Shown here one piece after another: positions 37,850 through 46,609 of a stretch of 64,000 bases of DNA. The position numbers and the translations under genes were made by a program. Where the stretch lies: the NCBI RefSeq assembly GCF_005864045.1, contig NZ_VBSP01000006.1, forward strand, positions 1 through 64,000, in the 5' to 3' direction. The stretch is from Ruoffia tabacinasalis. GTDB lineage: Bacteria; Bacillota; Bacilli; Lactobacillales; Aerococcaceae. The notes beneath the pieces were generated by a model that made no database searches, was not told the DNA's origin, and saw only the letters and a list, made by a program, of their open reading frames with translations. How positions within the stretch are numbered: position 1 is the stretch's first letter; every line of letters starts with the position of its first letter.

Positions 37850-38599
37850 CTATACTTCTAAATGATAACTCATTGCGCTTAAAGCGTATATAGGTGCCGT
37901 TTCGGCTCTTAAAATCCGTGGACCTAAACTACATTCAATATACCCTACTTCTTTCAATTTGGCTACTTCTAACTCTGTTAAACCGCCCTCTGAACCAAAG
38001 ACGATGATTAAATTATCCCCTGCTTGAACTTCTTTCAAGGTTTCTTTAAGTTGGCCGTGTTGTCCTTTCTTAGCAGTCTCTTCATAAGCAATTAATTTAT
38101 GCTTATAATTATCGGCTTCTTTTTGCAAAGTATCAATGGTTGATAAATGACTTATCTCTGGGATCACATTACGGTGGCATTGTTCTGCTGCTTCTTTACT
38201 AATGCGTTCCAGTCGTTCGATTCGGTTACTAATTTTATTACCTTTCCACTTTACAACATCTCTGTCCAATGCCAAAGGGATAAATTCATTCATCCCGCAT
38301 TCGGTTGCCTTTTGAACAATTAAATCAATCTTGTCATTCTTTGATAAACCACAAGCAATAGTTACTTGAATGGGTAATTCAGTTTGTTGGTCTTCTAAAG
38401 CATTTATAATTCGTAAGTTTGCTACGTTATCTTCAATTGTCTCTATCTTTGCTTTATAAGCGATATTTGTTGAATCTACGATTATAACTTCGTCATCAAT
38501 CTTTCCTCGCATCACTCGAACAATGTGATGATTATCAACTTTTTCTAGTTGAATCTGTTGATTAACTTCTAGGGTTTGTTTTGAAAAATACCGTTGCAT
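37850..38599 (-). CDS. rsmE: 16S rRNA (m3U1498) methyltransferase RsmE
   Basis: A 249-residue SPOUT methylase. The N-terminal PUA-like part begins MQRYF and has HHIVRVMR. The C-terminal SAM knot shows [18 protein letters not shown] and [16 protein letters not shown]. It shares its first base with the last base of prmA; prmA-rsmE is the conserved order. Confidence 0.95.
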   Translation of the reverse strand: MQRYFSKQTLEVNQQIQLEKVDNHHIVRVMRGKIDDEVIIVDSTNIAYKAKIETIEDNVANLRIINALEDQQTELPIQVTIACGLSKNDKIDLIVQKATECGMNEFIPLALDRDVVKWKGNKISNRIERLERISKEAAEQCHRNVIPEISHLSTIDTLQKEADNYKHKLIAYEETAKKGQHGQLKETLKEVQAGDNLIIVFGSEGGLTELEVAKLKEVGYIECSLGPRILRAETAPIYALSAMSYHLEV

Positions 38600-39561
38600 T
38601 AGTCCATATCTCCCTTAACAACAATATAATTTACCCATTCTCTCATCTGAGTTTTTTGATAAATTTCAAAGTTGTGAGTTTCAATTGCTTCTTCTATAAA
38701 CGACGCTTTCTCATTTAAAATACCGCCTAAAATCAGATACCCATTGTCATTCAATAACTTATGAGCATCAGAGAATAAATTTACTAGAATATGCGGTAAA
38801 ATATTCGCAACAATGACATCCGCTGTTTGGTCAATTCCTTTTAGTAAATCATTTTCAATAAAGCGAATTTTTTGCGCGTCGATTAGATGACTAATCATTT
38901 CATGATTCTTTTGAGCATTTAAGTTATTGATGGCAGCATTGACTGCTTGAGGATCATAATCCATCCCTAACACTTCTTTAGCTCCAAAAACAGAAGCAAT
39001 AAAACTTAAGATTCCTGTCCCAGTTCCAACATCAAGAACGGTTTCTCCACCTTGCATAACCATTTCAAGTGCCTGAGCACTTAAGCGAGTTGTCGGGTGA
39101 TTCCCAGTTCCAAAAGCAACGCCTGGATCCATAAAAATGACTTGTTCAAACGGTGCAGCTTCATAGTTATCTTGCCATTCAGGTACAATAGATAAAAAGC
39201 GAGAAATTCGTTCAGGTTTATAATATTGCATCCAATTATCATGCCAATTTTCAGTTTCTAAATCAGCCACTTCAACCTTAAAATCAACCTTTCCGACAGT
39301 TTTTAATTGTTCTTCAAGTTTTTCTAAATCAATCTCAGATTCATAATAGCCAATCACCTCGACGGGATGATTTAAGTAATCTTCAGGTAGTTCTTCTGGA
39401 ATTTCACCAAACAAATTCGGATGATTTTCTAAATACCCTTGTGCATATTTAATTTCATTACCTACTGCACCCGCTTCATTTAAATAGTAATTAACTAAAT
39501 CTATATCCACTGTTTGCAAGGAATCTAACGTTACTTTTATTTCTTTCCATACTTTATCCAT
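38599..39561 (-). CDS. prmA: Ribosomal protein L11 methyltransferase PrmA
   Basis: A 320-residue class I methylase that trimethylates L11. The SAM motif DVGTGTGILSF lies near residue 180, with the family-typical FMDPGVAFGTGNHPTT just before and ANILPHIL near 250. Frames starting at 39570 (GTG) or 39567 sit on or too near the AAGGAG site, so ATG 39561 (8 nt spacing) is chosen. Confidence 0.95.
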   Translation of the reverse strand: MDKVWKEIKVTLDSLQTVDIDLVNYYLNEAGAVGNEIKYAQGYLENHPNLFGEIPEELPEDYLNHPVEVIGYYESEIDLEKLEEQLKTVGKVDFKVEVADLETENWHDNWMQYYKPERISRFLSIVPEWQDNYEAAPFEQVIFMDPGVAFGTGNHPTTRLSAQALEMVMQGGETVLDVGTGTGILSFIASVFGAKEVLGMDYDPQAVNAAINNLNAQKNHEMISHLIDAQKIRFIENDLLKGIDQTADVIVANILPHILVNLFSDAHKLLNDNGYLILGGILNEKASFIEEAIETHNFEIYQKTQMREWVNYIVVKGDMD

Positions 39562-39573
39562 ATTCATCACTCC

Positions 39574-40077
39574 TTAATTAATATCTTCGTGATTTGGAAA
39601 ATAAATGGGCGTTTCACTATAGCGATTGCTTTCAATTAAACGGTTTTGGATCGCTTCAAAGTCACTCCATTTCCATTTCAATGAAAATTCTTCCACATCC
39701 GTTTCTGAAAGAAAATCAAGCCACTTGACATCAACAGAAGACGTTAGATTTTTTAAGTATTTAACAATTGCTAAACATTTTCCGTAATCAATTCCACGCT
39801 CACTATTCACTGGTATTGACACAATATAATCCTTATCACTGAAGCGTTTATAACCATCCTTGTAAATCATAATTTTTACATTATATACGAGTTCAGTTTG
39901 ATGGCTGATGTTGTCATAATTATCTATAAAAGAAAGATTATTCGGATTTTCTAAATTCATTTGGAATATTAACTCAATCTCATTCTCTCGCTCTTGCCAT
40001 TCAATAGCCCATTCACAATGAAAATAAGACTCCTCAATAAGTTGTTCAAACACATTTAATATATTTGCTCTATTCAT
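39574..40077 (-). CDS. DUF3013 family protein
   Basis: A 167-residue acidic soluble protein that I place in DUF3013: FHCEWAIEWQERENEIEL, DYIVSIPVNSERGIDYG and the WLDFLSETDVEEFSLKW block are the usual conserved parts, and the gene immediately precedes prmA as in streptococci and enterococci. Function is unknown. Promoter TTGAAT (40129-40134), 17 nt, CATAAT (40106-40111) would start the operon. There is a GGTGGTG site before the ATG. Confidence 0.75.
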   Translation of the reverse strand: MNRANILNVFEQLIEESYFHCEWAIEWQERENEIELIFQMNLENPNNLSFIDNYDNISHQTELVYNVKIMIYKDGYKRFSDKDYIVSIPVNSERGIDYGKCLAIVKYLKNLTSSVDVKWLDFLSETDVEEFSLKWKWSDFEAIQNRLIESNRYSETPIYFPNHEDIN

Positions 40078-40105
40078 TCATACACCACCTATTTAGTCAT
40101 TACAT

Positions 40106-40134
40106 ATTATGACTGATTTTCTAAGATAATTCAA
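40106..40134 (-). promoter_or_regulatory. Promoter of DUF3013-prmA-rsmE-deoC
   Basis: TTGAAT, 17 nt, CATAAT on the minus strand, about 30 nt upstream of the DUF3013 start. Confidence 0.6.
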
Positions 40135-40228
40135 TTTAATTAACAACCACCAAGCTTATAATATGACATTAAAATTATTTGTTTTTTCTCGCTATGTAGA
40201 TATATTTTGTGAAAATATCATTTTACCC

Positions 40229-40257
40229 TTGTTATTCAAGACTTAACACATTATAAT
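40229..40257 (+). promoter_or_regulatory. Promoter in the gpsB upstream region
   Basis: TTGTTA (40229-40234), 17 nt, TATAAT (40252-40257). A second TATAAT at 40373-40378 lacks a well-spaced -35. The 357-nt gap before gpsB holds these elements and nothing else I recognise. Confidence 0.65.
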
Positions 40258-40434
40258 GGATTAACAATTTGTCTAATTTCATGGCATAATAAATGAAATT
40301 TAGTCTTTAAAATTAAACAAAATCGCTACTTTAGAGTTTTGCTTTGATATTTATTCAAAGTCATAGTAAACTTATAATGTGATTAATCTAAAGTGCCATT
40401 CTAATAAAAATATATAATATACGAGGTGAATATA

Positions 40435-40791
40435 ATGGCAGAAAAAAACTTAACAGCAAAAGATATTTTGCAAAAAGAGTTTAATAAATCTGTTCGTGGA
40501 TACAATACTGCTGAAGTTGATGAATATTTAGATAGTATCATCAGAGATTATGATTCTTTCCAAAAAGACGTAGTTTATTTAAAAAATGAAAACGAACGTC
40601 TCATCAGTAAAGTTGATGAATTAACTAAACAACTTGCTTTAGCTAAGAAAAGTACACCAAACTCTCCAGGGAGTGGCGTGACAAACTTTGATATCTTAAA
40701 ACGCTTATCTAATTTAGAGAAGCATGTTTTCGGTTCGAAAATTGACAACACTGACAATACGATCGATTACTCTAAAGCAACAAAATATTAA
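40435..40791 (+). CDS. gpsB: Cell division regulator GpsB
   Basis: A 118-residue DivIVA-like coiled-coil protein. The N-terminal membrane-binding domain has LTAKDILQKEFNKSVRGY and VDEYLDSIIRDY (about residues 5-40), then a coiled coil to about 70, a linker and a short C-terminal trimerising helix (LKRLSNLEKHVFG). It couples PBP and division proteins to septal wall growth. GTG at 40426 overlaps the GAGGTG site, so ATG 40435 is used. The rnpB and ypsC genes follow, the conserved order. Confidence 0.94.
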   Translation: MAEKNLTAKDILQKEFNKSVRGYNTAEVDEYLDSIIRDYDSFQKDVVYLKNENERLISKVDELTKQLALAKKSTPNSPGSGVTNFDILKRLSNLEKHVFGSKIDNTDNTIDYSKATKY

Positions 40792-40799
40792 TAAATGAC

Positions 40800-41185
40800 T
40801 GAGTAAATTTCGGATAATCGCGGTTATTGAATTAACTGAGGAAAGTCCATGCTCGCACAAGCTGAGATGCTTGTAGTGTTCGTGCTTAACGAAAAAATAA
40901 GTTAAGGTACCCTATTAGGTTAACGGCGAAAGAACTATCTAAGGCTTCGGCTATGATTTAGTAATTTGTAAAGTGCCACAGAGACGACGCTTATAGGAAA
41001 CTATAAGATTGGAACGCGGTAAACCCCTCGAGCGAGCAACCCAAACATTGGTAGGGGCATTTCTTCGAGTAGTAAATGAACAAAAGAAGAGAACGATATT
41101 TTTATCGTAGATAGATGATTATCCATTATCCCTAGTTCCTATGCTAGAGATAATGACAGGACATGGCTTATAGAAATTTACTTAC
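40800..41185 (+). ncRNA. rnpB: RNase P RNA, Bacillus-type (class B)
   Basis: Conserved blocks are present: GAGGAAAGTCCATGCTCGCAC near 40840, ACGGCGAAAGAAC, GTGCCACAGAGACGA near 40973, GGAACGCGGTAAACCCCTCGAG near 41011, and the 3' ACAGGACATGGCTTATAGA. The ends pair to form P1: AGTAAATTTC (40802-40811) with GAAATTTACT (41173-41182). It is the catalytic RNA that cuts tRNA 5' leaders. The location between gpsB and ypsC is the usual one. Confidence 0.97.
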
Positions 41186-41202
41186 TCATAGGATTATTTA
41201 AT

Positions 41203-41230
41203 TGACTCTGGAATCAGAGTCTTTTTTTAT
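41203..41230 (+). terminator. Intrinsic terminator of rnpB
   Basis: GACTCTG-GAAT-CAGAGTC followed by T7, about 20 nt after the RNA end. Confidence 0.88.
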
Positions 41231-41267
41231 GTAAACTTAAAGCGTAATAAATATTGGAGTGAAAATT

Positions 41268-42398
41268 ATGAAAACTTATTCGTTATTAGCAACGGCAGCG
41301 GCTGGAATTGAAGCCCTTGTTGCTCGAGAATTAAAATCATTCGGTTACGAAACTCAAACTGAAAATGGACTGGTTCGTTTTGACGGAACTGCAAAAGATA
41401 TTGCTTACGCTAACCTTTGGTTACGTACTGCAGATCGCGTAAAGATAATCTTTGGAGAATTTGATACAAAAACTTTTGACGATTTATTCAATCAAACGTA
41501 TGACTTACCTTGGGAAGATATTCTTCCGATGGATGCAGAATTTCCAGTAAGTGGAAAATCAATCAAATCAACATTACACAGTGTTCCTAATGTGCAACGT
41601 ATTGTAAAAAAAGCCATTAGTAAGCGACTGATGGACTTCTATCACCGCCGTACTGACTTACCAGAAACTGGTGCCCTTTACCCGATTGAAGTAGCCATTA
41701 GAAAAGATCACGTCATGTTAACTTTAGATACAAGTGGGTCAAGTTTATTTAAACGTGGATACCGTGAACATAAGGGTACGGCTCCAATGAAGGAAAATAT
41801 GGCAGCGGCGTTAGTTATGTTAACAACTTGGCATGATGATCGTCCTTTATATGATCCAACTTGTGGTTCAGGAACGATTCTTATTGAAGCGGCTTTAATG
41901 GGTCATAATATTGCCCCAGGTTTAAAACGTGAATTTGCTTGTGAAAAGTGGAATTTATTGAATGAACATACAGATATCTGGGATAAAACGCGTCAAGAAG
42001 CTAAAGAAGCAGCGGATTACGATAAGGACTTACAAATCTATGGTACGGATGTTGATGGACGGATGATTGAAATTGCTAAAGACAATGCACGTGAAGCAGG
42101 AGTCGGTGACTCCATCGAATTCAAGCAAATGCAATTATCTGATTACCGCCCTACAACTGATTATGGAATCTTAATTTCTAACCCTCCATATGGGGACCGT
42201 ATGTTATCAGAAGAAGATGTCCAAAACATTTATCGCCAAATGGGTGAATTATATGAAACGATGCCTACTTGGAGTAAATACATTATCACAAGTGATGATA
42301 AATTCGAAGAGTTTTATGGTAAGAAAGCTACTAAAAAACGCAAATTATATAATGGCCCATTGAAGGTAACTTATTACCAGTACTGGGGGACGAAATAA
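41268..42398 (+). CDS. ypsC: THUMP-domain class I rRNA methyltransferase, YpsC (RlmL N-terminal type)
   Basis: A 376-residue RNA methylase with an N-terminal ferredoxin-like/THUMP region (about residues 1-160) and a UPF0020 catalytic domain with DPTCGSGTILIEAALM near 195 and SNPPYGDRM near 303. Homologues methylate a guanine of 23S rRNA (m2G2445 in E. coli RlmL). GTG 41259 falls too near the GGAG site, so ATG 41268 is chosen. It follows rnpB as in B. subtilis. Confidence 0.9.
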   Translation: MKTYSLLATAAAGIEALVARELKSFGYETQTENGLVRFDGTAKDIAYANLWLRTADRVKIIFGEFDTKTFDDLFNQTYDLPWEDILPMDAEFPVSGKSIKSTLHSVPNVQRIVKKAISKRLMDFYHRRTDLPETGALYPIEVAIRKDHVMLTLDTSGSSLFKRGYREHKGTAPMKENMAAALVMLTTWHDDRPLYDPTCGSGTILIEAALMGHNIAPGLKREFACEKWNLLNEHTDIWDKTRQEAKEAADYDKDLQIYGTDVDGRMIEIAKDNAREAGVGDSIEFKQMQLSDYRPTTDYGILISNPPYGDRMLSEEDVQNIYRQMGELYETMPTWSKYIITSDDKFEEFYGKKATKKRKLYNGPLKVTYYQYWGTK

Positions 42399-42422
42399 CT
42401 CATACCCTTGTAGATACTCAAA

Positions 42423-42466
42423 AAAGCTTGTTGACTGGCGTCTTGCCAAATCAACAAGCTTTTTTT
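42423..42466. terminator. Intrinsic terminator between ypsC and the RNase HI-like gene
   Basis: AAAGCTTGTTGA / TCAACAAGCTTTT with T8 on the plus strand and A6 on the other side; it serves both convergent genes. Confidence 0.9.
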
Positions 42467-42911
42467 ATAATTGCTCTAATTCTAATTCGGAATATTTTAT
42501 ATCTTTTGCTATCTTTCCTTCTTTTCTCAATGCTTGCCTAGCTAAGGAATCTGCGCCACGATTTTGAGCTTCAGGAATCCAATTAGCGAAAAATGTAGGC
42601 GAATCATTCAATGTTTTTAATATATAATCGAGTAACTTTTTATATTCTTTATTCTTAGCAAATTTTTTGTCTATGGATTGGATGACAATTTTACTATCTG
42701 ACTGATACATGATAATCTGATTGATATCAAGATGTGTTTTAACAAAGTTTAAAGCACCGATTAATGCTAAAAACTCAGCCACATGGTTATCTACGACTTC
42801 AGATATATGTATTTTAATTAATTCTTGTTGTTTACCATGATTGATTTGGATTCCGATGCCGGACTCTTGAATTTTAGGATTAAAAGCAGCATCTGTACTT
42901 ATTTTTATCAT
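42465..42911 (-). CDS. RNase HI-like (reverse-transcriptase-like) ribonuclease
   Basis: A 148-residue RNase H fold protein lacking the N-terminal hybrid-binding domain. Catalytic acids are visible: STDAAF near residue 6, AEFLAL near 46, SDSK near 71 and the final GADSLA near 125. It probably cuts RNA in RNA-DNA hybrids. Related Firmicute genes are ypdQ and ypeP. It is divergent from the TPR protein gene, with 36 nt between the starts. Confidence 0.82.
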   Translation of the reverse strand: MIKISTDAAFNPKIQESGIGIQINHGKQQELIKIHISEVVDNHVAEFLALIGALNFVKTHLDINQIIMYQSDSKIVIQSIDKKFAKNKEYKKLLDYILKTLNDSPTFFANWIPEAQNRGADSLARQALRKEGKIAKDIKYSELELEQL

Positions 42912-42947
42912 TTTTGACCTCTTATTCTTTTATGAAAGGAACTGACT

Positions 42948-43913
42948 ATGACTGATATCACACCAATGCCTAATAATGCTGAAAATTATTATAGAAAAGC
43001 AAGCAACGCTCTAGAAAACAACCAATTCAATAAAGCGATTCAATACTTAGAAAATAGTTATAATCTTGAATCTAACCCACTCGTTTTTACTGAATTAGTT
43101 AAATTATATATTGCTTTTAACAAGCAAGAACAGCTAACTAGATTATGGGAACAAGACCAATTTACATTGGATTTTATCTCACAATCCTCAGAGCTAACAA
43201 GTTTGTATGCCCAATCCCTACCGATTATGAGCCCAACGAGCGAAAGTTTAAATAAATTATATCAATTGAGAGATTCAATTCAAAGTTCAACTGCGACGAC
43301 TGAATTAAATAAAGCCATTACAACCATTTCGGATTTATTAAATGTAAAGCAAGAAATAAATGCTTTAACAACTAAAGAAAGAATTGAGGCATATGCGAAA
43401 CAGTTACTAGAGAAGTCCCATTTTGAAGTCTTATCTAAATTAAAACTCGTTTATCAAACTGATTTAGACAAGAATTTACCACTTTTGAAAGTACTTCTAA
43501 ATGATGACAATCTTTTGAATTTTATTAAAAATGACATCTTACATTATATAATTATTAATGGTGAGTTTTTAGATATTGACTATACGTGGCTAAATGTAGA
43601 GAAGCATATCCAAACGAAACAGTTAAAGCCTTATACTAGTACGGACTTTTATCAAACAGGTATACGGATCATCGAAGATTATTTCTCACAAACTGATCCT
43701 CACTTTGCTAAACAAATTCTAGAATTGTTCAATTTGCATGCGATGGTTTTTTATCCTTTTTATGATGAGGCTATTTCAGATCCACAAAAATGGTTAAACT
43801 ATACATTATTACAATTCGGCTTAGAAAATGAGATGATTGATATTCTTACAAAACAGGAAAAGGAGTATTACCAACTTGCTCAAGACGAATTAGCACAATT
43901 ATTCCACGCGTAA
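42948..43913 (+). CDS. TPR-like helical protein of unknown function
   Basis: A 321-residue soluble, all-helical protein. Residues about 10-60 (AENYYRKASNALENNQFNKAI, then YLENSYNLE) form a tetratricopeptide-like repeat; the rest is helical with no motif I know. YpiA-type TPR proteins of Bacillus are comparable in general design, but I cannot claim orthology. It starts 36 nt from the divergent RNase HI-like gene and ends at its own terminator. A scaffold or chaperone role would be usual for TPR proteins; this is inference. Confidence 0.65.
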   Translation: MTDITPMPNNAENYYRKASNALENNQFNKAIQYLENSYNLESNPLVFTELVKLYIAFNKQEQLTRLWEQDQFTLDFISQSSELTSLYAQSLPIMSPTSESLNKLYQLRDSIQSSTATTELNKAITTISDLLNVKQEINALTTKERIEAYAKQLLEKSHFEVLSKLKLVYQTDLDKNLPLLKVLLNDDNLLNFIKNDILHYIIINGEFLDIDYTWLNVEKHIQTKQLKPYTSTDFYQTGIRIIEDYFSQTDPHFAKQILELFNLHAMVFYPFYDEAISDPQKWLNYTLLQFGLENEMIDILTKQEKEYYQLAQDELAQLFHA

Positions 43914-43953
43914 ATAAAGAGGCCCTCCACAATAAATGGAAGGCCTCTTTACT
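43914..43953 (+). terminator. Intrinsic terminator after the TPR gene
   Basis: AAAGAGGCCCTCCA / TGGAAGGCCTCTTT, one bulged base, followed by a T-rich tract; 1-2 nt past the stop codon. Confidence 0.8.
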
Positions 43954-44021
43954 TATACTCTATCTAAATCTTAAAGAAATAAATTAAAGACATGCCTGAC
44001 GATATTCAAGGCCTGCCTTTA

Positions 44022-44420
44022 TTAATTTGTTGTCTTTACTTCTTCATATTCGAACATAATATCTTCGTCTTCTACTTGCTCTGGAAGCGATACAAACGAT
44101 TCAATATCTTTGAAGTTTACAATTGTACGGTCTTCGCAAATATCACGCATCGTAATATCAGATTTACTCCAATATATCTCAACAACGGCACTATTAGTTA
44201 ATAGTTTGATAATTATTCCGGTCATCTTACTATCTCTGAATTTAAACTCGATCTGATTACCAACTTCAGGACGAATTTTATCCTTTACACTTTCAATCTT
44301 GATAAGTCCTTTATCGTAATCAACGTCTAAAATCGCTGCAATACGGGATTTACTCGTACCTCTTCTTAGTTCACGCTCAATAATCTTACGTTCACTTGCT
44401 GTTACGTTTTCTGCACTCAC
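44022..44420 (-). CDS. DUF2187-like protein
   Basis: A 132-residue protein. The C-terminal half contains VGNQIEFKFRD..MTGIIIKLLTNSAVVEI and DRTIVNFKDIE, the small beta-barrel pattern of DUF2187 (YkvS). The N-terminal half (ASERKIIERELRRGTSKSR) is a helical extension that short DUF2187 proteins lack. Function is unknown; KOW/SH3-like barrels often bind nucleic acid. It is single, about 85 nt downstream of dagK on the same strand. Confidence 0.6.
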   Translation of the reverse strand: MSAENVTASERKIIERELRRGTSKSRIAAILDVDYDKGLIKIESVKDKIRPEVGNQIEFKFRDSKMTGIIIKLLTNSAVVEIYWSKSDITMRDICEDRTIVNFKDIESFVSLPEQVEDEDIMFEYEEVKTTN

Positions 44421-44505
44421 GTTAATTCCCTCTTTCCTCGTTGACCTTAACGCTCACTAATACAATTATAACGTATTTTCAAATATATTGCTCACAATAT
44501 GCTTT

Positions 44506-45408
44506 TTAGGTTTCACCAGTAATTAAAACGTCAATCGCTTGACCCAAAATTTCAATCTCTAATGGCAATTCTGGTCCATTATCCCCGTCGACGTTAGTAG
44601 TAATCGATTCATTATTGATTGACTCAATTTTAAATTTATGGTCGGATAATCTGAAGATATTATCTGCATCTAAATTAGATAACCCAACCTCGAGTCCTGC
44701 TCGAATCGTACTTATTGGCGTATGTCCTTTTATTGCGGATAAGTAACCTTTACCGTCATTGTAATTGGCTCCTGGAACCATAAATTCAACGCCACCAATG
44801 CTGTTTGTTAGACCAACAAATAATAAATTTGTTTTAATATCTGTGGCCGTACCATCTGAAGCTGTCACTCGAACTTCATAACCTTTATCGGTAAAGAATG
44901 CTTTCATACCGTCCCTTACATAAGCAAGAGCGCCGAAGCGATTCTTATCATCTGAAGCTGTCGTCATTACTTCTTCTGCAATCGGTCCTAATGCAATTAC
45001 ATTAATAAATATACGATCATTTACTTTTCCAACATCTAATTTATCGATCGAAACAGTTTGAAAATCTTCAATCGCTTTTTTTGCGTTCATTTTATATCCC
45101 AATGCACGGCCTAAATCATTAACCGTCCCCATTGGAACAAAGCCAAATACCGGCTTATCTTGAGCTTCAATAATTCCATTTACCGTTTCTGACACTGTAC
45201 CATCGCCACCTAAGCAAATGACTGTGTCAAATCCATCTTTTGTTGCATTTTTACTCCATTTTGTTGCATCGAATTCTTCTTCAGTAATTTTTATCTCAAC
45301 TTTAGATTGATGATAATCTTCAAGAACATTCTTTAATTTTTGAGCATACTTTTCTCCATACCCTTTTCCTGCAACTGGGTTTGTTATTAACAATACGTTT
45401 TTCAGCAT
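44506..45408 (-). CDS. Diacylglycerol/lipid kinase, DgkB/YegS type
   Basis: A 300-residue soluble lipid kinase with the nucleotide motif CLGGDGTVSE near residue 67 and the N-terminal ITNPVAGKG. It recycles diacylglycerol to phosphatidic acid, a by-product of lipoteichoic acid synthesis in Gram-positives. The frame is open to 45420, but ATG 45408 is 5 nt after GGTGA and matches the family start (MLKNVLLITNP). Its promoter has an extended -10 framed by an inverted repeat. Confidence 0.88.
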   Translation of the reverse strand: MLKNVLLITNPVAGKGYGEKYAQKLKNVLEDYHQSKVEIKITEEEFDATKWSKNATKDGFDTVICLGGDGTVSETVNGIIEAQDKPVFGFVPMGTVNDLGRALGYKMNAKKAIEDFQTVSIDKLDVGKVNDRIFINVIALGPIAEEVMTTASDDKNRFGALAYVRDGMKAFFTDKGYEVRVTASDGTATDIKTNLLFVGLTNSIGGVEFMVPGANYNDGKGYLSAIKGHTPISTIRAGLEVGLSNLDADNIFRLSDHKFKIESINNESITTNVDGDNGPELPLEIEILGQAIDVLITGET

Positions 45409-45435
45409 AAAATTCACCATCTTTGTGATATATTT

Positions 45436-45475
45436 ATTATTATCTAAATAATATTATACCAATTTAGATAATAAT
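45436..45475. repeat. 14-bp perfect inverted repeat around the dagK -10 box
   Basis: ATTATTATCTAAAT (45436-45449) and its exact reverse complement (45462-45475) are separated by 12 nt. That spacer contains, on the minus strand, TGGTATAAT (TATAAT 45453-45458), an extended -10 for dagK. It could be a repressor operator or a hairpin; no T tract suggests a terminator. Confidence 0.7.
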
Positions 45476-45603
45476 TCACATCTATAATATGATTTTTCTA
45501 TTACATTTATATGAATTTTAGCTAAAACCTGTTACCATTCTTGATTTAATAGTATAATATATATTCAGAAAACTGTAGTATGCAACTACAAGGAGGAAAA
45601 ATA

Positions 45604-46578
45604 ATGAAGAAAGAATTTAAGGTGTTATTATACTATAAATACGAGACTATTGATGATCCTGAGCAGTTTAGAGAAGAGCATCTAGCCTTTTGTAAAAAAA
45701 CTGGCCTAAAAGGACGTATTTTAGTTGGAACTGAAGGTATTAATGGAACTGTTTCTGGTACAATCGAACAAACAGAGAAATATAAAGAATTTTTACATTC
45801 TCTTCCAGGATTTGAGGACGTATGGTTCAAAGAAGATCCTGCTGATGACTATGCTCATAGTAAAATGTTTGTGCGTGTACGTGAAGAAATCGTTTCGTTA
45901 AACTTAGAGGATGACATCGATCCACTAACAACAACAGGTAAACATTTAAAACCAAAAGAATTCCGTGAAGCGCTAGAAGACGAAGATACCATTGTATTAG
46001 ATACACGTAATGATTATGAATATGACTTAGGTCACTTTAAAGGTGCGCTTCGCCCTGAAATTCGTAACTTCCGTGAATTACCTGAATGGGTAATAAACAA
46101 TAAAGAGAAATTCATGGACAAAAAAGTCGTTGTTTATTGTACAGGAGGCGTACGTTGTGAGAAGTTCTCTGGTTGGATGCTTCGCGAAGGTATCACAACA
46201 GAAGTTGGCCAATTAGAAGGTGGAATTGATACATACAGTAAAGACCCAGAAACTCAAGGGGATTTATGGGAAGGTCAAATGTACGTCTTTGATGAGCGTA
46301 TCTCAGTACCAATTAACCGCGTATCACCGACTATTGTTGGTAAAGATTACTATGACGGAACGCCTTGTGAAAGTTATGTAAACTGTGCAAACCCAGATTG
46401 TAATAAACAAATATTAAGTTCAGAAGAAAATGAAGCAAAATATGTCCGTGGATGTTCACCAGAATGCCGTCGTCATCCGCGCAATCGTTTTGTAAGCGAG
46501 CATCATCTTACAACTTCTGAATGGCAAAATCGCTTAGAAGCCATTGGGGAATCTTTAGAGAATACCGAAACGGCTTAA
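45604..46578 (+). CDS. trhO: tRNA uridine(34) hydroxylase TrhO, rhodanese family
   Basis: A 324-residue protein with an N-terminal acylphosphatase-like domain ([17 protein letters not shown]), a rhodanese domain whose active cysteine is in [10 protein letters not shown] near residue 179, and a C-terminal cysteine-rich zinc part ([18 protein letters not shown]). It makes 5-hydroxyuridine at tRNA position 34 using prephenate-independent chemistry. AAGGAGG lies 7 nt before ATG 45604; the ATG at 45580 precedes that site and is rejected. Confidence 0.93.
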   Translation: MKKEFKVLLYYKYETIDDPEQFREEHLAFCKKTGLKGRILVGTEGINGTVSGTIEQTEKYKEFLHSLPGFEDVWFKEDPADDYAHSKMFVRVREEIVSLNLEDDIDPLTTTGKHLKPKEFREALEDEDTIVLDTRNDYEYDLGHFKGALRPEIRNFRELPEWVINNKEKFMDKKVVVYCTGGVRCEKFSGWMLREGITTEVGQLEGGIDTYSKDPETQGDLWEGQMYVFDERISVPINRVSPTIVGKDYYDGTPCESYVNCANPDCNKQILSSEENEAKYVRGCSPECRRHPRNRFVSEHHLTTSEWQNRLEAIGESLENTETA

Positions 46579-46609
46579 TAATAAATTTTAACAGGAAGAT
46601 GGTGAATCA

